NCBI RefSeq assembly: GCF_017357225.1
Contig: NZ_CP071604.1
Coordinates: 623,001-687,000 of the forward strand
Source of the DNA: Rhizobium binae
GTDB taxonomy: Bacteria; Pseudomonadota; Alphaproteobacteria; Rhizobiales; Rhizobiaceae
Length of the DNA: 64,000 nt
Reading direction: 5' to 3'
The notes below the pieces were generated by a model. That model was not told where the DNA came from and did not search any database. It saw nothing but the letters and a program-made list of their open reading frames with translations. The translations under genes were made by a program, and so were the position numbers. Shown piece by piece: positions 52,442 through 61,353 of the stretch; within the stretch, counting starts at the first letter, position 1, and each line of letters begins with the position of its first letter.

Positions 52442-53998
52442 TCAGCGATTTTCCTGCAGCAGCCATTTTTGGATAATCGGCACGTCGGCATCGCCGAGAT
52501 CGTGGCCGCCGGGAATGACGTCGGAATCGACGGTGGCGCCCGAACTTTTGAGCCGCACTTCCAACTCGCTCGCATATTTGCCGTAGGCATCGGTCTTGCC
52601 GCTGATAACGAGCAGGTCCGTGCCCTTCAGGTCGGCATGCGGATAGTCGCTGAGGACAGGCATGGAGCGCAGCAGTACCGCCTTGTGAACGAGATTCGGG
52701 TGCAGGTAGAGCAGCGAGTTCAAAAGGTTGGCGCCATTCGAATAGCCGACATAGACGACCTTCTTGGGATCGAGTCCATAGGACTTGACGGCGCCTTCGA
52801 TGAAGGCTGCAAAGGCCTCCGCCTCGGTCTTGATGTCGTTCTGGTCGAAGGAGAAGGGCGTGATGCGCTTGTACCAGCGCGGAAAACCTTCCTCCGTCGC
52901 GCGGCCGCGCACGCCGAGCAGCGTGGCGCGCGGCGCCACTTTGTTGAGGAGCGGCATCAGCGTCGTCTCATTGCCGCCCGAGCCGTGCAGCAGCACGAAG
53001 ACGCTGCCGTCGGGATCCGGCGGCGTGTAAAAGCGATGGACGAAGGGCAGTTCGCGATAATTGATGCGCGGCTGGCCGGGCATCGAAAATTGCGGCAGCA
53101 TCACCTTCAGCTCGTCGAGATTGGTGATCGCGTCGGGTGGCGCGAAAAGTTTCGTTCCGAGTGCGGCGTGCTCTTCGTCGACGGTCATGCCCGGCTTGTC
53201 GGTCGCAAGCTCCACCAGCGTGCCACCCGGCTCGCGGGCATAGAGCGAGCGGAAATATTTGCGGTCATGCATGTTGGTCGGCGACGCATCGGTCGCCTCC
53301 AGGGCCTTGCCGACCGACAGCAGCGTCTCCTCGTCGGGTGCGCGGAAGGCGACGTGATCGACCGTGCCGGTGCCGGGCGCTCCGGACCAGAAGCCGCGCG
53401 CATCGCGCACGTCGATAATGTCGCCCGATTGCGAAACCAGCCTGTCGATCGTGCCGCGATTGGCCTGGAAGCGGTATCCGAAATGGCGCTCGAGAAAGCC
53501 GCGGCTTTCGATGGGCTTTTCTGTCAGCATGGTCGCGCCGCGTACGCGCTGGACGGCATGTTCGACGGGGATCGAGGCGCCGTCCCAAGCGGCCGGCGAG
53601 GTGACGTTCTTGGCGCCTGCGAGCTTGAGGATGATATTGTCGGGATCCTTCAGCCTGAGCACAGGCTCGCCGAATTCGTCGGCCGGCCCCTCCGAGCGCA
53701 GCCCAAAGCTCATGGCGCGCGTCAGCCAATAACCGATGCTCGCCGGATTGATCGCCAGTGAAATCTCGCTGATCTGGCCGTAGCCCGCCCGGCCGGGGGC
53801 GCCGTCTTCCCAGACGAGGAAGGTGAGCAGCGAACCCGGCGTTCCCGCCGCGTCGCCGTAGAGCAGATGAAGCTGCATCACATCTTCGTAACCGGCCGTC
53901 TGCTTGACGAGCCGCATGCCGAGAAAGCCGGCGTAGAAGTCCACGTTTGCCTGCACCTTGCGGGTGATGGCCGTCACGTGATGTATGCCTGATACCAT
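52442..53998 (-). CDS. Fused ring-cleaving dioxygenase (VOC) and serine hydrolase
   Basis: 518 residues. Residues 1-310 are a two-module VOC dioxygenase of the MhqO type: metal ligands in IHHVT at the start, in VDHVAFR in the second half and in GTLVELATD. A short linker leads to an alpha/beta hydrolase (about 335-518) of the carboxylesterase/MhqD type: HGSGGNE oxyanion loop, nucleophile in GYSNG, Asp in GKTDAYG and His in GGHDLG. In Bacillus mhqO and mhqD are separate genes for hydroquinone/catechol detoxification; here both are one chain. The start at 53998 matches VOC proteins and drops an unlikely hydrophobic N-terminal extension. Confidence 0.88.
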   Translation of the reverse strand: MVSGIHHVTAITRKVQANVDFYAGFLGMRLVKQTAGYEDVMQLHLLYGDAAGTPGSLLTFLVWEDGAPGRAGYGQISEISLAINPASIGYWLTRAMSFGLRSEGPADEFGEPVLRLKDPDNIILKLAGAKNVTSPAAWDGASIPVEHAVQRVRGATMLTEKPIESRGFLERHFGYRFQANRGTIDRLVSQSGDIIDVRDARGFWSGAPGTGTVDHVAFRAPDEETLLSVGKALEATDASPTNMHDRKYFRSLYAREPGGTLVELATDKPGMTVDEEHAALGTKLFAPPDAITNLDELKVMLPQFSMPGQPRINYRELPFVHRFYTPPDPDGSVFVLLHGSGGNETTLMPLLNKVAPRATLLGVRGRATEEGFPRWYKRITPFSFDQNDIKTEAEAFAAFIEGAVKSYGLDPKKVVYVGYSNGANLLNSLLYLHPNLVHKAVLLRSMPVLSDYPHADLKGTDLLVISGKTDAYGKYASELEVRLKSSGATVDSDVIPGGHDLGDADVPIIQKWLLQENR

Positions 53999-54082
53999 CG
54001 AGAGCAGTCCTGATTGAAGCGGCGTCGTCAGGAGCGCGAGTATGAAAGTTGCAAAGATCATACCGTTGCCAATGACCACCGC

Positions 54083-55678
54083 TTAGTTTTGTTCCGCACA
54101 AAGCGCAAGCGAATCGCCGCGCTGCAGCAGCTCCAGATGATCGACGTCCTCGAGTGCCTCTTCCAGTTGCTGCAGGGTCGGCGGCTTGACCATATAGGCG
54201 CGCGCGCCGAGATTTCTGGCCCGCTGCCTGTCGGTCTCGTCGCTTGAGGTGCTGAGAATGCAGACGGGAATCCGTTTCAGTCGGGCGTCGGCCGAAAGTG
54301 CGTTCAGCACTTCAAAGCCGTCCATGATCGGCATGTTGATGTCGAGCAGCATCAGGTCGATCTGCGGCACGTCGGCAATGCCGGCGCGTTCTTCGAGCAG
54401 CCGCATCGCCTCGCGTCCGTTGGTGGCGACATGCAGGTTGAAGGTCACCTTCTCCCGCCGCATCAGCTTGATTTTCAGAATCTGGATGTCGGCCGGGCTG
54501 TCTTCGACGAGCAGCACTTCGGCAAGCCTGCCGGAACCTTCGCCCGGCTGCTCCGCAGGCTTTGCGGTGGGCGGAACAGCCGATGCGGCGGGCGGCGCCG
54601 GCCGCGCCGCAGAAAGCGGTATTTCGACGATGAAGGTGGCGCCGGGCCCCTTGTCCGGTTCGCACCAGATCGAGCCGCCATGCAGCTGTGCGATGCGGCG
54701 GCAGATGGCAAGGCCGAGCCCGGTGCCCTCGATGCCGCGGCCGACCAGCCGCTTGAACGGCTGGAAGATCAACTCGCGGTGCTCGGGATCGATGCCCGGT
54801 CCGTTGTCACGGACCGTCAGGCGGCAGGTGTCTCCCTGCGCTTCGCCCGAGATCGTCACCTCCGGAGCTTTTTGATCGCAATAGCGGATGGCATTCGACA
54901 CCAGGTTCTGGAGAAGCTGGGTCAGCAGCGTCGCATCGCCCATGACCTCCGGCAGCGCCCCGCGGATGACGACCGCCCCGCGGCTCTCGACCTGCTGGCG
55001 CAGATTGTCCTCCACCTGGTTGAGCACATCCGACAGCGCGACCGGCGTCAGCGCCGGCCCGCCATAGGCTTCGAGCTTGGTGAAGCCCGAGACCTTGACG
55101 ATCAGGTCTTCCATATGGTCGGCGGCGCTGAGCACATAATCGAGCAGTTCCCGGTCTTCGGCCGGAAGTGCTGCGGAACCATGCAGGATGCGGCTGAAGG
55201 ATTTGATCGTCCTGAGCGGCTCCTTCAGATCATGGGCCATGGCGCGCGTGAAGATCTCGAGCGATTGCCGCTTCTGCTCCAGCTGTGCTTCCAGCATGCC
55301 GTGCATGATGGCGTTCTGGATGCAGCGGTGCAGCGTTTCGGGCGACAGCGAATCCTTGGTGAGGTAGTCGCGTGCGCCGGCCTTCATTACTTCGACCGCA
55401 ACCGTCTCGCTGCCCTGGCCGGTCAGCATGATGACATTGGCGACAGGATCGTCCTCCAATATATCGGCAAGCACGCCGAGCCCGTCGCGCCCCGGCAGCG
55501 AATAGTCGAGCAGGATGCAGTCCGGCCGCTTGCGCCCGTTCAGCACGCGACCCTCTTCGCCGGTCTCCGCCTCGACGACGGTATAGGCGGTGCTGGAGAC
55601 GCGGCCCAATATGCGGCGATAGACTTCGCGATCGTCGATATTGTCGTCGATGATGAGAATGCAGCAGTCTTCCGCCAA
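54083..55678 (-). CDS. Hybrid regulator: receiver - histidine kinase - receiver
   Basis: 531 residues. First receiver (about 5-120) with Asp in CILLDYSLPG; HisKA with the phospho-His in AMAHDLKEPLRTIKSF near 153; HATPase domain (about 260-365: SNAIRYCDQKAPEVT, GPGIDPEHRE, GTGLGLAICRRI); then a second receiver (about 385-510) with Asp in LMLLDINMPIMDG. No membrane helices, so cytoplasmic. It probably takes a phosphate from another kinase on the first receiver and passes it on. It is 4 bases after the response regulator gene, in one operon with the sensor kinase. Confidence 0.9.
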   Translation of the reverse strand: MAEDCCILIIDDNIDDREVYRRILGRVSSTAYTVVEAETGEEGRVLNGRKRPDCILLDYSLPGRDGLGVLADILEDDPVANVIMLTGQGSETVAVEVMKAGARDYLTKDSLSPETLHRCIQNAIMHGMLEAQLEQKRQSLEIFTRAMAHDLKEPLRTIKSFSRILHGSAALPAEDRELLDYVLSAADHMEDLIVKVSGFTKLEAYGGPALTPVALSDVLNQVEDNLRQQVESRGAVVIRGALPEVMGDATLLTQLLQNLVSNAIRYCDQKAPEVTISGEAQGDTCRLTVRDNGPGIDPEHRELIFQPFKRLVGRGIEGTGLGLAICRRIAQLHGGSIWCEPDKGPGATFIVEIPLSAARPAPPAASAVPPTAKPAEQPGEGSGRLAEVLLVEDSPADIQILKIKLMRREKVTFNLHVATNGREAMRLLEERAGIADVPQIDLMLLDINMPIMDGFEVLNALSADARLKRIPVCILSTSSDETDRQRARNLGARAYMVKPPTLQQLEEALEDVDHLELLQRGDSLALCAEQN

Positions 55679-55682
55679 ACCG

Positions 55683-56108
55683 TCAGTCCTCGAGCGGCAG
55701 GATCGCGATTTCGAACCAGTATTCCTTCAGCCGCTGGATCGCGGCGAAGAGGCCGTCGAGATCGACCGGCTTCTGTACATAGGTATTGGCGCCGAGCGCA
55801 TAGCAGCCTTCGATGTCGCGCTCGTCGTCGGATGTCGTCAGGATCACCACGGGAATCTTGCGCCAGCCGTCGTTCGACTTGATCGCCTCCAGCGTCTTGC
55901 GGCCGTCGAGGCCCGGCATGTTGAGGTCGAGCAGGATCAGCCCGGGTTTCGGCACCATCACCGCAAGCATGTCGAGCGCTTCCTGGCCGGAGGCTGCCCA
56001 GCGGATCGAGTTGCGCAGGTTGGTGCGCTTGAAGGCGCGCATCGTCGCTTCGAAATCGTCTTCGCTGTCTTCGACGATGAGGATCGGTTGCGTGTCACGC
56101 TGCTGCAT
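55683..56108 (-). CDS. Single-domain response regulator
   Basis: 141 residues, one receiver domain only. Acidic pair and acceptor Asp are clear (ILIVEDSEDD and LILLDLNMPGLDG), as is the Lys in YVQKPVDLDG. It lacks an output domain, so it probably works as a phosphate carrier in a relay. Its start overlaps the end of the sensor kinase gene by 14 bases and it leads into the hybrid kinase gene 4 bases later. Confidence 0.93.
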   Translation of the reverse strand: MQQRDTQPILIVEDSEDDFEATMRAFKRTNLRNSIRWAASGQEALDMLAVMVPKPGLILLDLNMPGLDGRKTLEAIKSNDGWRKIPVVILTTSDDERDIEGCYALGANTYVQKPVDLDGLFAAIQRLKEYWFEIAILPLED

Positions 56109-58236
56109 TCTGCCCCTCGCGCTTTTTTCCCAGGGTGAAATAGAATGTGGTGCCGGCGCCAACTTCGGATTCCAGCCAGATGTCGCCATTGTGCCGCGCG
56201 ATGATCTTGCGGACGAAGGTGAGGCCTGCTCCGGTCCCGTCGTCGGAATCCTGCGACTTTTCGAGACGTTTGAAAATGCGGAAAATGTCCTCATGGAATT
56301 CCTGGGGTATACCTTTGCCGTTATCCCTAACGAAAAACACGTTGCGGGCAATCGTGCCGTTCTGGCCGACATAGCGTTCGAGATAACCGATCGAGACCAG
56401 CGGCGCCGGCTTGTCGTTGTATTTGATCGCGTTGGTGATGAGATTGCGGAACACTTCGGTCAGCCGTGGCGCGTCGCAGACCACTTCCGGCAGCCGGCCG
56501 TCGATGACGACCCTGGCATGCCGCTCCTCCAGCAGGAGCTCCATCGTCGCAACCACATCCTTGATGATCAGACCGATATCGGTGCGTTTGACCGCCAGCT
56601 GCTGTCGCCCAAGCCGGGAGAAGTAAAGCAGGTCATTGACGAGTTTCTCCATGCGCTGGCTGAGACGCACCAGACGGTTCAGCCGGCGCACGCCGTCATC
56701 GTCGAGCTTGTCCTCATAGTCTTCGAGGAGAAAGCGGGAGTGGTTGTGCAGGCCGCGCAGCGGCTCCTTCAGATCATGCGATGCGATGTAGGCGAATTCG
56801 TCGAGGTCGTGGTTGCTGCGCTCGAGCTCGGCGGTATAAGCCTCGAGTTGGGCAAGCGTGGTTTTCATCCGCTCTTCCTGCCGGGCGCGTTCGCTGATGT
56901 CGCGAACGATGCCGACAAAGGTCTTTGTCTCGCCGCTGGCGACGACGCTAATTGACACCTCGATCGGAAAGACGATGCCGTTCTTGCGTCGTCCGGAGAC
57001 CATGCGCGTCGTGCCGATGATGCGTTCCTCGCCGGTCTGCCGGTAATGGGTGAGATAGCCGTCATGCTCGGAATGATAGGGCTCCGGCATCAGCATCTTG
57101 ATGTTCCGGCCGATCGTCTCCTGCGGGGAATAGCCGAACATGCTTTCGGCCGCCGGATTGAAACTCTTGATCGTTCCGCGCTCGTCGATGACGATGACGG
57201 CGTCGGGCGTACTGCGCACCAGCGCGCCGAAGCGGATGCGTTCAGCCTCGAGATTGTGGTTGTTGCGCAGGAAATAGAAGACGAGGATCGCGATCAGCCA
57301 GAGCGTGGCGGCGGTGATCGTGCGGTTGGCGATCTCCTGCCAGAACGAGGTCTGGTCGTGCTGGACGGCCAAGAAGCCGAGCATCAGCAACACGGTGCAG
57401 GCAAAGGCGAAGAAGAGTGGCGCATTCCTGTTGCCGAACCAGAGGGCGGTCAGCACCAGCGGCACGTAGAGAATGCCGTTGGCAAGGCCAAGCGGCGTAT
57501 AGAGATCGACGATAAGGCCGCTGAAGCAGACCGCTGCCGGGATCCAGAGCGGGATCTGCGCCCGGTATGCCGGCTGCAGCCACCAGGAGCGCGCAAGAAG
57601 GCCCGAGCCGAAGAATACCAAGCCGATCGCCGTATGCAGGGCCATCGCCGCATAAGGCCCCCAGCGGTAGCCTTGTTCGGCATCGGTGACATAGCCGGCG
57701 AGCGCGATCATGCCGAGCGTGATGACGACGTAGCTCGTCAGCTCCTGCACCACCTGGCTTCTCGGCCTCTCCAGGTGGAGCGAAAGCAGCAGCGAAAGGT
57801 TGGCGATCAGGAAGATCAACGCCGTGTTGGGCCCCATGCCGCCGCCGATCTCGGCGATGAAGTCGGGCGGAACCACGAACTGGGAGATCAGCATATCGAC
57901 ATTGTGGAAACGTCGCCCGAGCGTCGCTATTTCCACGAGCCGGGCCGCCGCGATCGCCGCTGCAAGCCCAGCCAGAACCGTTGCCGCTATGCGAAAGCGG
58001 CGGCCGGCCAGCGTCGAGGCGGCAAGCCCGACGCCGGAAAGCACGAAGCAGAGCGCGGTGTTGAAAGCCATCGACGGGAAGCCGGGGATGAGCCAGATGA
58101 CGATCGCGATCTGCAACAACCAGCCGGCCAGGGCGCTGGCGCCGAGAAGCAACATCAGGCAGCCGACAGCGATCGCGAAGGCACGGTAGCGCCGCCTTCG
58201 CTGATCCTGCAGGTCCACGTTGCCCTTATCCTGCAC
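56095..58236 (-). CDS. Membrane sensor histidine kinase with PAS domain
   Basis: 713 residues. Residues 1-330 hold about nine hydrophobic helices (MASE-like integral membrane sensor). A PAS domain of FixL type follows (about 345-465: VRSTPDAVIVIDERGTIKSFNPAAESMFGYS; the heme-binding His of FixL is not clear). Then HisKA with the phospho-His in IASHDLKEPLRGLHNHSRF, and HATPase_c (VFRNLITNAIKYND, FVRDNGKGIP, GAGLTFVRKI). It opens a three-gene relay operon with the response regulator and the hybrid kinase, and is divergent from another single-domain regulator at 58434. Confidence 0.93.
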   Translation of the reverse strand: MQDKGNVDLQDQRRRRYRAFAIAVGCLMLLLGASALAGWLLQIAIVIWLIPGFPSMAFNTALCFVLSGVGLAASTLAGRRFRIAATVLAGLAAAIAAARLVEIATLGRRFHNVDMLISQFVVPPDFIAEIGGGMGPNTALIFLIANLSLLLSLHLERPRSQVVQELTSYVVITLGMIALAGYVTDAEQGYRWGPYAAMALHTAIGLVFFGSGLLARSWWLQPAYRAQIPLWIPAAVCFSGLIVDLYTPLGLANGILYVPLVLTALWFGNRNAPLFFAFACTVLLMLGFLAVQHDQTSFWQEIANRTITAATLWLIAILVFYFLRNNHNLEAERIRFGALVRSTPDAVIVIDERGTIKSFNPAAESMFGYSPQETIGRNIKMLMPEPYHSEHDGYLTHYRQTGEERIIGTTRMVSGRRKNGIVFPIEVSISVVASGETKTFVGIVRDISERARQEERMKTTLAQLEAYTAELERSNHDLDEFAYIASHDLKEPLRGLHNHSRFLLEDYEDKLDDDGVRRLNRLVRLSQRMEKLVNDLLYFSRLGRQQLAVKRTDIGLIIKDVVATMELLLEERHARVVIDGRLPEVVCDAPRLTEVFRNLITNAIKYNDKPAPLVSIGYLERYVGQNGTIARNVFFVRDNGKGIPQEFHEDIFRIFKRLEKSQDSDDGTGAGLTFVRKIIARHNGDIWLESEVGAGTTFYFTLGKKREGQNAAA

Positions 58237-58433
58237 CCGTGCATCCTCCCGCGGTTGGCACGGCCGCCATTTTTTCCGAAATCAAGGAATACTCAATAGG
58301 CAGGCGACGCCGCCGCCGCGCTTTTTGCGAAATGATTTTTCGATAAGATGGATCGAATTTTCGTGAAATCGCGATATCGTGAGGTCGAAGGACGGCGCGG
58401 TTCATTCGAACAATATCCAAATCATGGTGCTGG

Positions 58434-58811
58434 ATGCCTACAATCGTGTACGTCGACGACAGCAGGGATGATCTCTTCTATCTCGACTATATCCGAAGGA
58501 AGCAGCAGATAGACGTCGATCTGTTCTGTTTTTCGACGGCCGAGACGGCGCTGGAGGCGCTGAAGCAGCGCGTGGCCGAAGGCTGGGCCCCGCCGGAGCT
58601 GCTGGTCGCCGATCTCTACATGCCTCTCGACAGCGGCATCGGTCTGATGAGCAGGCTGCGCGGCGACAATCGGTTCAGCGCGATGCGGCTTGCGATCTGC
58701 AGCGGATCGGATGCCGATGAGGATCGCGCCCGCGCGCTTGAGGCCGGCGCCGATTTTTACCTCGAGAAGCCGCTTGACCTCGCCGCGATCGTTCTCAATC
58801 TTGAAGTGTAG
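58434..58811 (+). CDS. Single-domain response regulator, divergent copy
   Basis: 125 residues, one receiver: acidic pair in IVYVDDSRDD, acceptor Asp in LLVADLYMPLDSG, Lys in FYLEKPLDL. No output domain. It is divergent from the sensor kinase operon across 197 bases, so it may be controlled with it and share its signal. Confidence 0.9.
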   Translation: MPTIVYVDDSRDDLFYLDYIRRKQQIDVDLFCFSTAETALEALKQRVAEGWAPPELLVADLYMPLDSGIGLMSRLRGDNRFSAMRLAICSGSDADEDRARALEAGADFYLEKPLDLAAIVLNLEV

Positions 58812-59291
58812 GAAACGGCGAAACGCCGATGGTGCGTTCCTGGCGTTCATCAGGGGCGATATGCCAAACCGCAATTGACAAGGCCGAGTGTGCATCCCAA
58901 GATGCAACCAAAACGAAGCGGACGGAATAAAAAGTAAGCGCTGAGAGAACCGAATTGACCCGCGTTCGCCGCCACGAACTTCAGCCAACCCCTTAGCTGA
59001 ATGGGCCTATCGGCTCTCTCGCGCTTACGTCTGGCACTGCCTTCTCGCATTCATGGATGTTGAACACGTGAAGATTTACGATACCCAGGTAAGAACTACT
59101 GCCCCTCAGTATAATCTGCCCGTGCATCACCTGTAGTTGAGATAACTGATGATATCCGCCTTGCGTACCGAAAGTCCCCGTTTCGATATGTCTCATCAAC
59201 CGTCTCGCAATTTTTGTAGCTCTTCGCCTTTTAGACGTATATCCCAAGATTTGGGGATCGGGGGCAAGGCGGGAGAAGAGGAAGGTTGGGA
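58812..59291. other. 480-base gap, no gene supported
   Basis: No protein or RNA recognised. It contains a small inverted repeat, CCCAA-GAT-TTGGG (59243-59255), about 37 bases before the LuxR-type gene. A small non-coding RNA cannot be excluded. Confidence 0.45.
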
Positions 59292-59996
59292 ATGAGCAAT
59301 GCCGCGGCAACTCCTTTTCATGCCGGACCGGAACTGAGCCGGGCGATCAATCGCACCGATTTTTTCCGTCTGCTGAAAGCGGCGGCGCAGCATTATCACT
59401 TCGACAATTTCGCGCTTGCCCGGATTTCCGAAGCGTCGGCTCCTTTCGGTGAACGCGATGTCGTCATCACCAATGTCCCCGAGCGCCGCGTCGGCCTTTT
59501 CATTACGACGTTGAAGGATGCGCTCGGGACCGTCCGGGCAAAGAGCGCCCAGTTTCTGGCAACGCCGGTCCATGGCCGGAGCGCTGAGCCGGGTGCTTAT
59601 CCCTCCGATCGCCTGTTCAACGAGTTCCGCAACGGCGTCTTCCTTTTCATCCCGCTGTTCACGCCGGAGGGGCGGCGATATTGCCTGGTGCTGAGCGGCG
59701 AGCGTGAAGAACCGGATCAGGGCGAGATCGCCGACATGCTTCTCGACGCCATGCGGATTTTCGACAAGCTCTATGAGGAAATCTTGACTCAGGAAATGTC
59801 CGGACGGCTGACCCAGCGCGAATCGGAAATTGTCAAATGGACGAGCGAAGGCAAAACCTCGGCGGAAATCGCCATCATTCTTGGTCTTTCCGAACACACG
59901 GTCAATTCGCACATCACCGCGGCCGCGCGCAAACTCGACGCGGTCAATCGCGTCCACATGGTGGCGATCGCCCTGAGAAACGGTCTGGTTTCGTGA
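59292..59996 (+). CDS. LuxR-type regulator, quorum-sensing-like fold
   Basis: 234 residues. C-terminal LuxR helix-turn-helix (about 170-232: RLTQRESEIVKWTSEGKTSAEIAIILGLSEHTVNSHI). The N-terminal 160 residues look like the autoinducer-binding domain in length and secondary structure (DFFRLLKAAAQHYHFDNFALARI), but the Trp, Tyr and Asp residues that hold acyl-homoserine lactones are not obvious. It may be an orphan or use another signal. ATG 59292 follows GAGGAAGG. The next gene, a receiver protein, starts 29 bases downstream on the same strand. Confidence 0.83.
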   Translation: MSNAAATPFHAGPELSRAINRTDFFRLLKAAAQHYHFDNFALARISEASAPFGERDVVITNVPERRVGLFITTLKDALGTVRAKSAQFLATPVHGRSAEPGAYPSDRLFNEFRNGVFLFIPLFTPEGRRYCLVLSGEREEPDQGEIADMLLDAMRIFDKLYEEILTQEMSGRLTQRESEIVKWTSEGKTSAEIAIILGLSEHTVNSHITAAARKLDAVNRVHMVAIALRNGLVS

Positions 59997-60025
59997 CAAT
60001 GGACTTTGGGACTGGGGAAAATGAG

Positions 60026-60463
60026 ATGACCAGCGAAACTGTCCGAAAGGATGCGGTAAGGGTTCTCTTTGTCGACGATGAATTCATCGAATTCCGCGCG
60101 CTCAAGAAGAAGATCGCCGATCTCTCCGAGCCACGGGTCGAAGTCGAATATTCGTCGTCGATCGGCGACGCGCTGGATAAGATCCGCGCAGCGCGCTTCG
60201 ATCTCATCCTGCTCGACAACCGCCTGCTGCCCAATGCGGATTTCCGCGAAACGGTGCCCGAGCTGCGCGGCATCGGTTATACAGGCCCGATCGGCGTCGT
60301 CTCGACCGATATTTCGGGGGGCTATTTCCAGGAATTTCCCGATTACGGCGTCGACTTCCGGATCGGCAAGGACGAAATCGACGTCCAGTCGCTACAGCAC
60401 ATCATCCGCGAATATGTGCACTACGACGTCCCGGATTTTTGGAAGGACGATTACAGCATTTAG
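60026..60463 (+). CDS. Single-domain response regulator
   Basis: 145 residues; receiver-type fold with the acidic pair in VLFVDDEFI, acceptor Asp in LILLDNRLLP and Lys in FRIGKDEI. No output domain. Starts at ATG 60026 after GGGGA; ATG 59999 is less likely because no ribosome site precedes it. Its stop is 2 bases from the stop of a histidine kinase gene on the other strand. Confidence 0.85.
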   Translation: MTSETVRKDAVRVLFVDDEFIEFRALKKKIADLSEPRVEVEYSSSIGDALDKIRAARFDLILLDNRLLPNADFRETVPELRGIGYTGPIGVVSTDISGGYFQEFPDYGVDFRIGKDEIDVQSLQHIIREYVHYDVPDFWKDDYSI

Positions 60464-60465
60464 CC

Positions 60466-61182
60466 TCAGGCGACCGGGAGGCGAATGGCAAAGCGGCTGC
60501 CGCTTTCGTCCGAATGTTCAAGGCGGATATCCCCACCAAGCGCCTTCAGAAGCTCCTGCGCCGTCGTCAGTCCGAGACCGGCGCCGGGGACGGCTCCCGC
60601 CCTCGGCAATTTCCAGAAGGGCTCGAAGATCCGCTCGCGATGGGCGGGATCGATGCCCGTTCCGTTATCGGAAATCCGGATCAACCAGATCGCCCCCTCT
60701 TGCGCCGCCGCGATCACCACATGCGGCGGCGATGAGCCGCGATAGGTGAGGGCGTTGGAAATGAGCTGCCGCAGCACCATGCCGAACAGTGGCGGGTCGG
60801 TGCGGATGGGGGGCAGGTCTTGGCAGACGAGGGTGGCGTCGCGGGACCCCGTCTCATCCACCAGCTCGCTCCATATCCGTTCGGCCAGCGCCTTGAGGTC
60901 GACCACCTCGGGCGACAGCTGAGGCGCTCCACCGGCAAAGTTCATCAATGCCTTGGTCAGGCGCTGCGCGACTTGCGCCTTTTCCATGATCATCTTGAGG
61001 CTCTGAAGCTGTTCGCTGTCGAGCGTCTCCTCGAGATCGTCGAGCAGCAGTTCGGCATACATGGCGATATGGCGAAGCGGCGATTGCAGATCGTGCGAGG
61101 CGGTGGCGAGAAAACGCTTGATGCGCTCTTCGTTGTCGCCGGCAATCGTGGTCTCAAGCGGTCTCGTCGGGTTGGGTGACAT
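60466..61182 (-). CDS. Soluble sensor histidine kinase
   Basis: 238 residues. No membrane helix or sensory domain; begins with a short N-terminal extension, then HisKA with phospho-His in LATASHDLQSPLRHI near residue 33, and HATPase_c (LRQLISNALTYRG, ISDNGTGIDPAHRE, GAGLGLTTAQELL). It is a minimal kinase that must take its signal from another protein. Tail to tail with the response regulator at 60026-60463. Start at 61182 chosen; the frame is open upstream without family match. Confidence 0.9.
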   Translation of the reverse strand: MSPNPTRPLETTIAGDNEERIKRFLATASHDLQSPLRHIAMYAELLLDDLEETLDSEQLQSLKMIMEKAQVAQRLTKALMNFAGGAPQLSPEVVDLKALAERIWSELVDETGSRDATLVCQDLPPIRTDPPLFGMVLRQLISNALTYRGSSPPHVVIAAAQEGAIWLIRISDNGTGIDPAHRERIFEPFWKLPRAGAVPGAGLGLTTAQELLKALGGDIRLEHSDESGSRFAIRLPVA

Positions 61183-61288
61183 CTGACGGTTTCCCCGATC
61201 TCTGCTGCGGCATCGCGCGCTTTTTTCAGGTGCGCAACGGACGCTGTAATAGCTTGAATTGCTGCATAATTTTATCTTGGCAATAGGC

Positions 61289-61329
61289 AATAATAAAAAG
61301 AGGGCGCCAGCTCTGCAACCGGCGCCCTC
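61289..61329 (-). terminator. Rho-independent terminator of secDF
   Basis: On the minus strand GAGGGCGCC (61329-61321) pairs with GGCGCCCTC (61308-61300) around a 12-base loop and is followed by CTTTTTATTATTG. It lies 25 bases after the secDF stop. Confidence 0.88.
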
Positions 61330-61353
61330 TTCAAGGATGCGTTAACAACCGTT

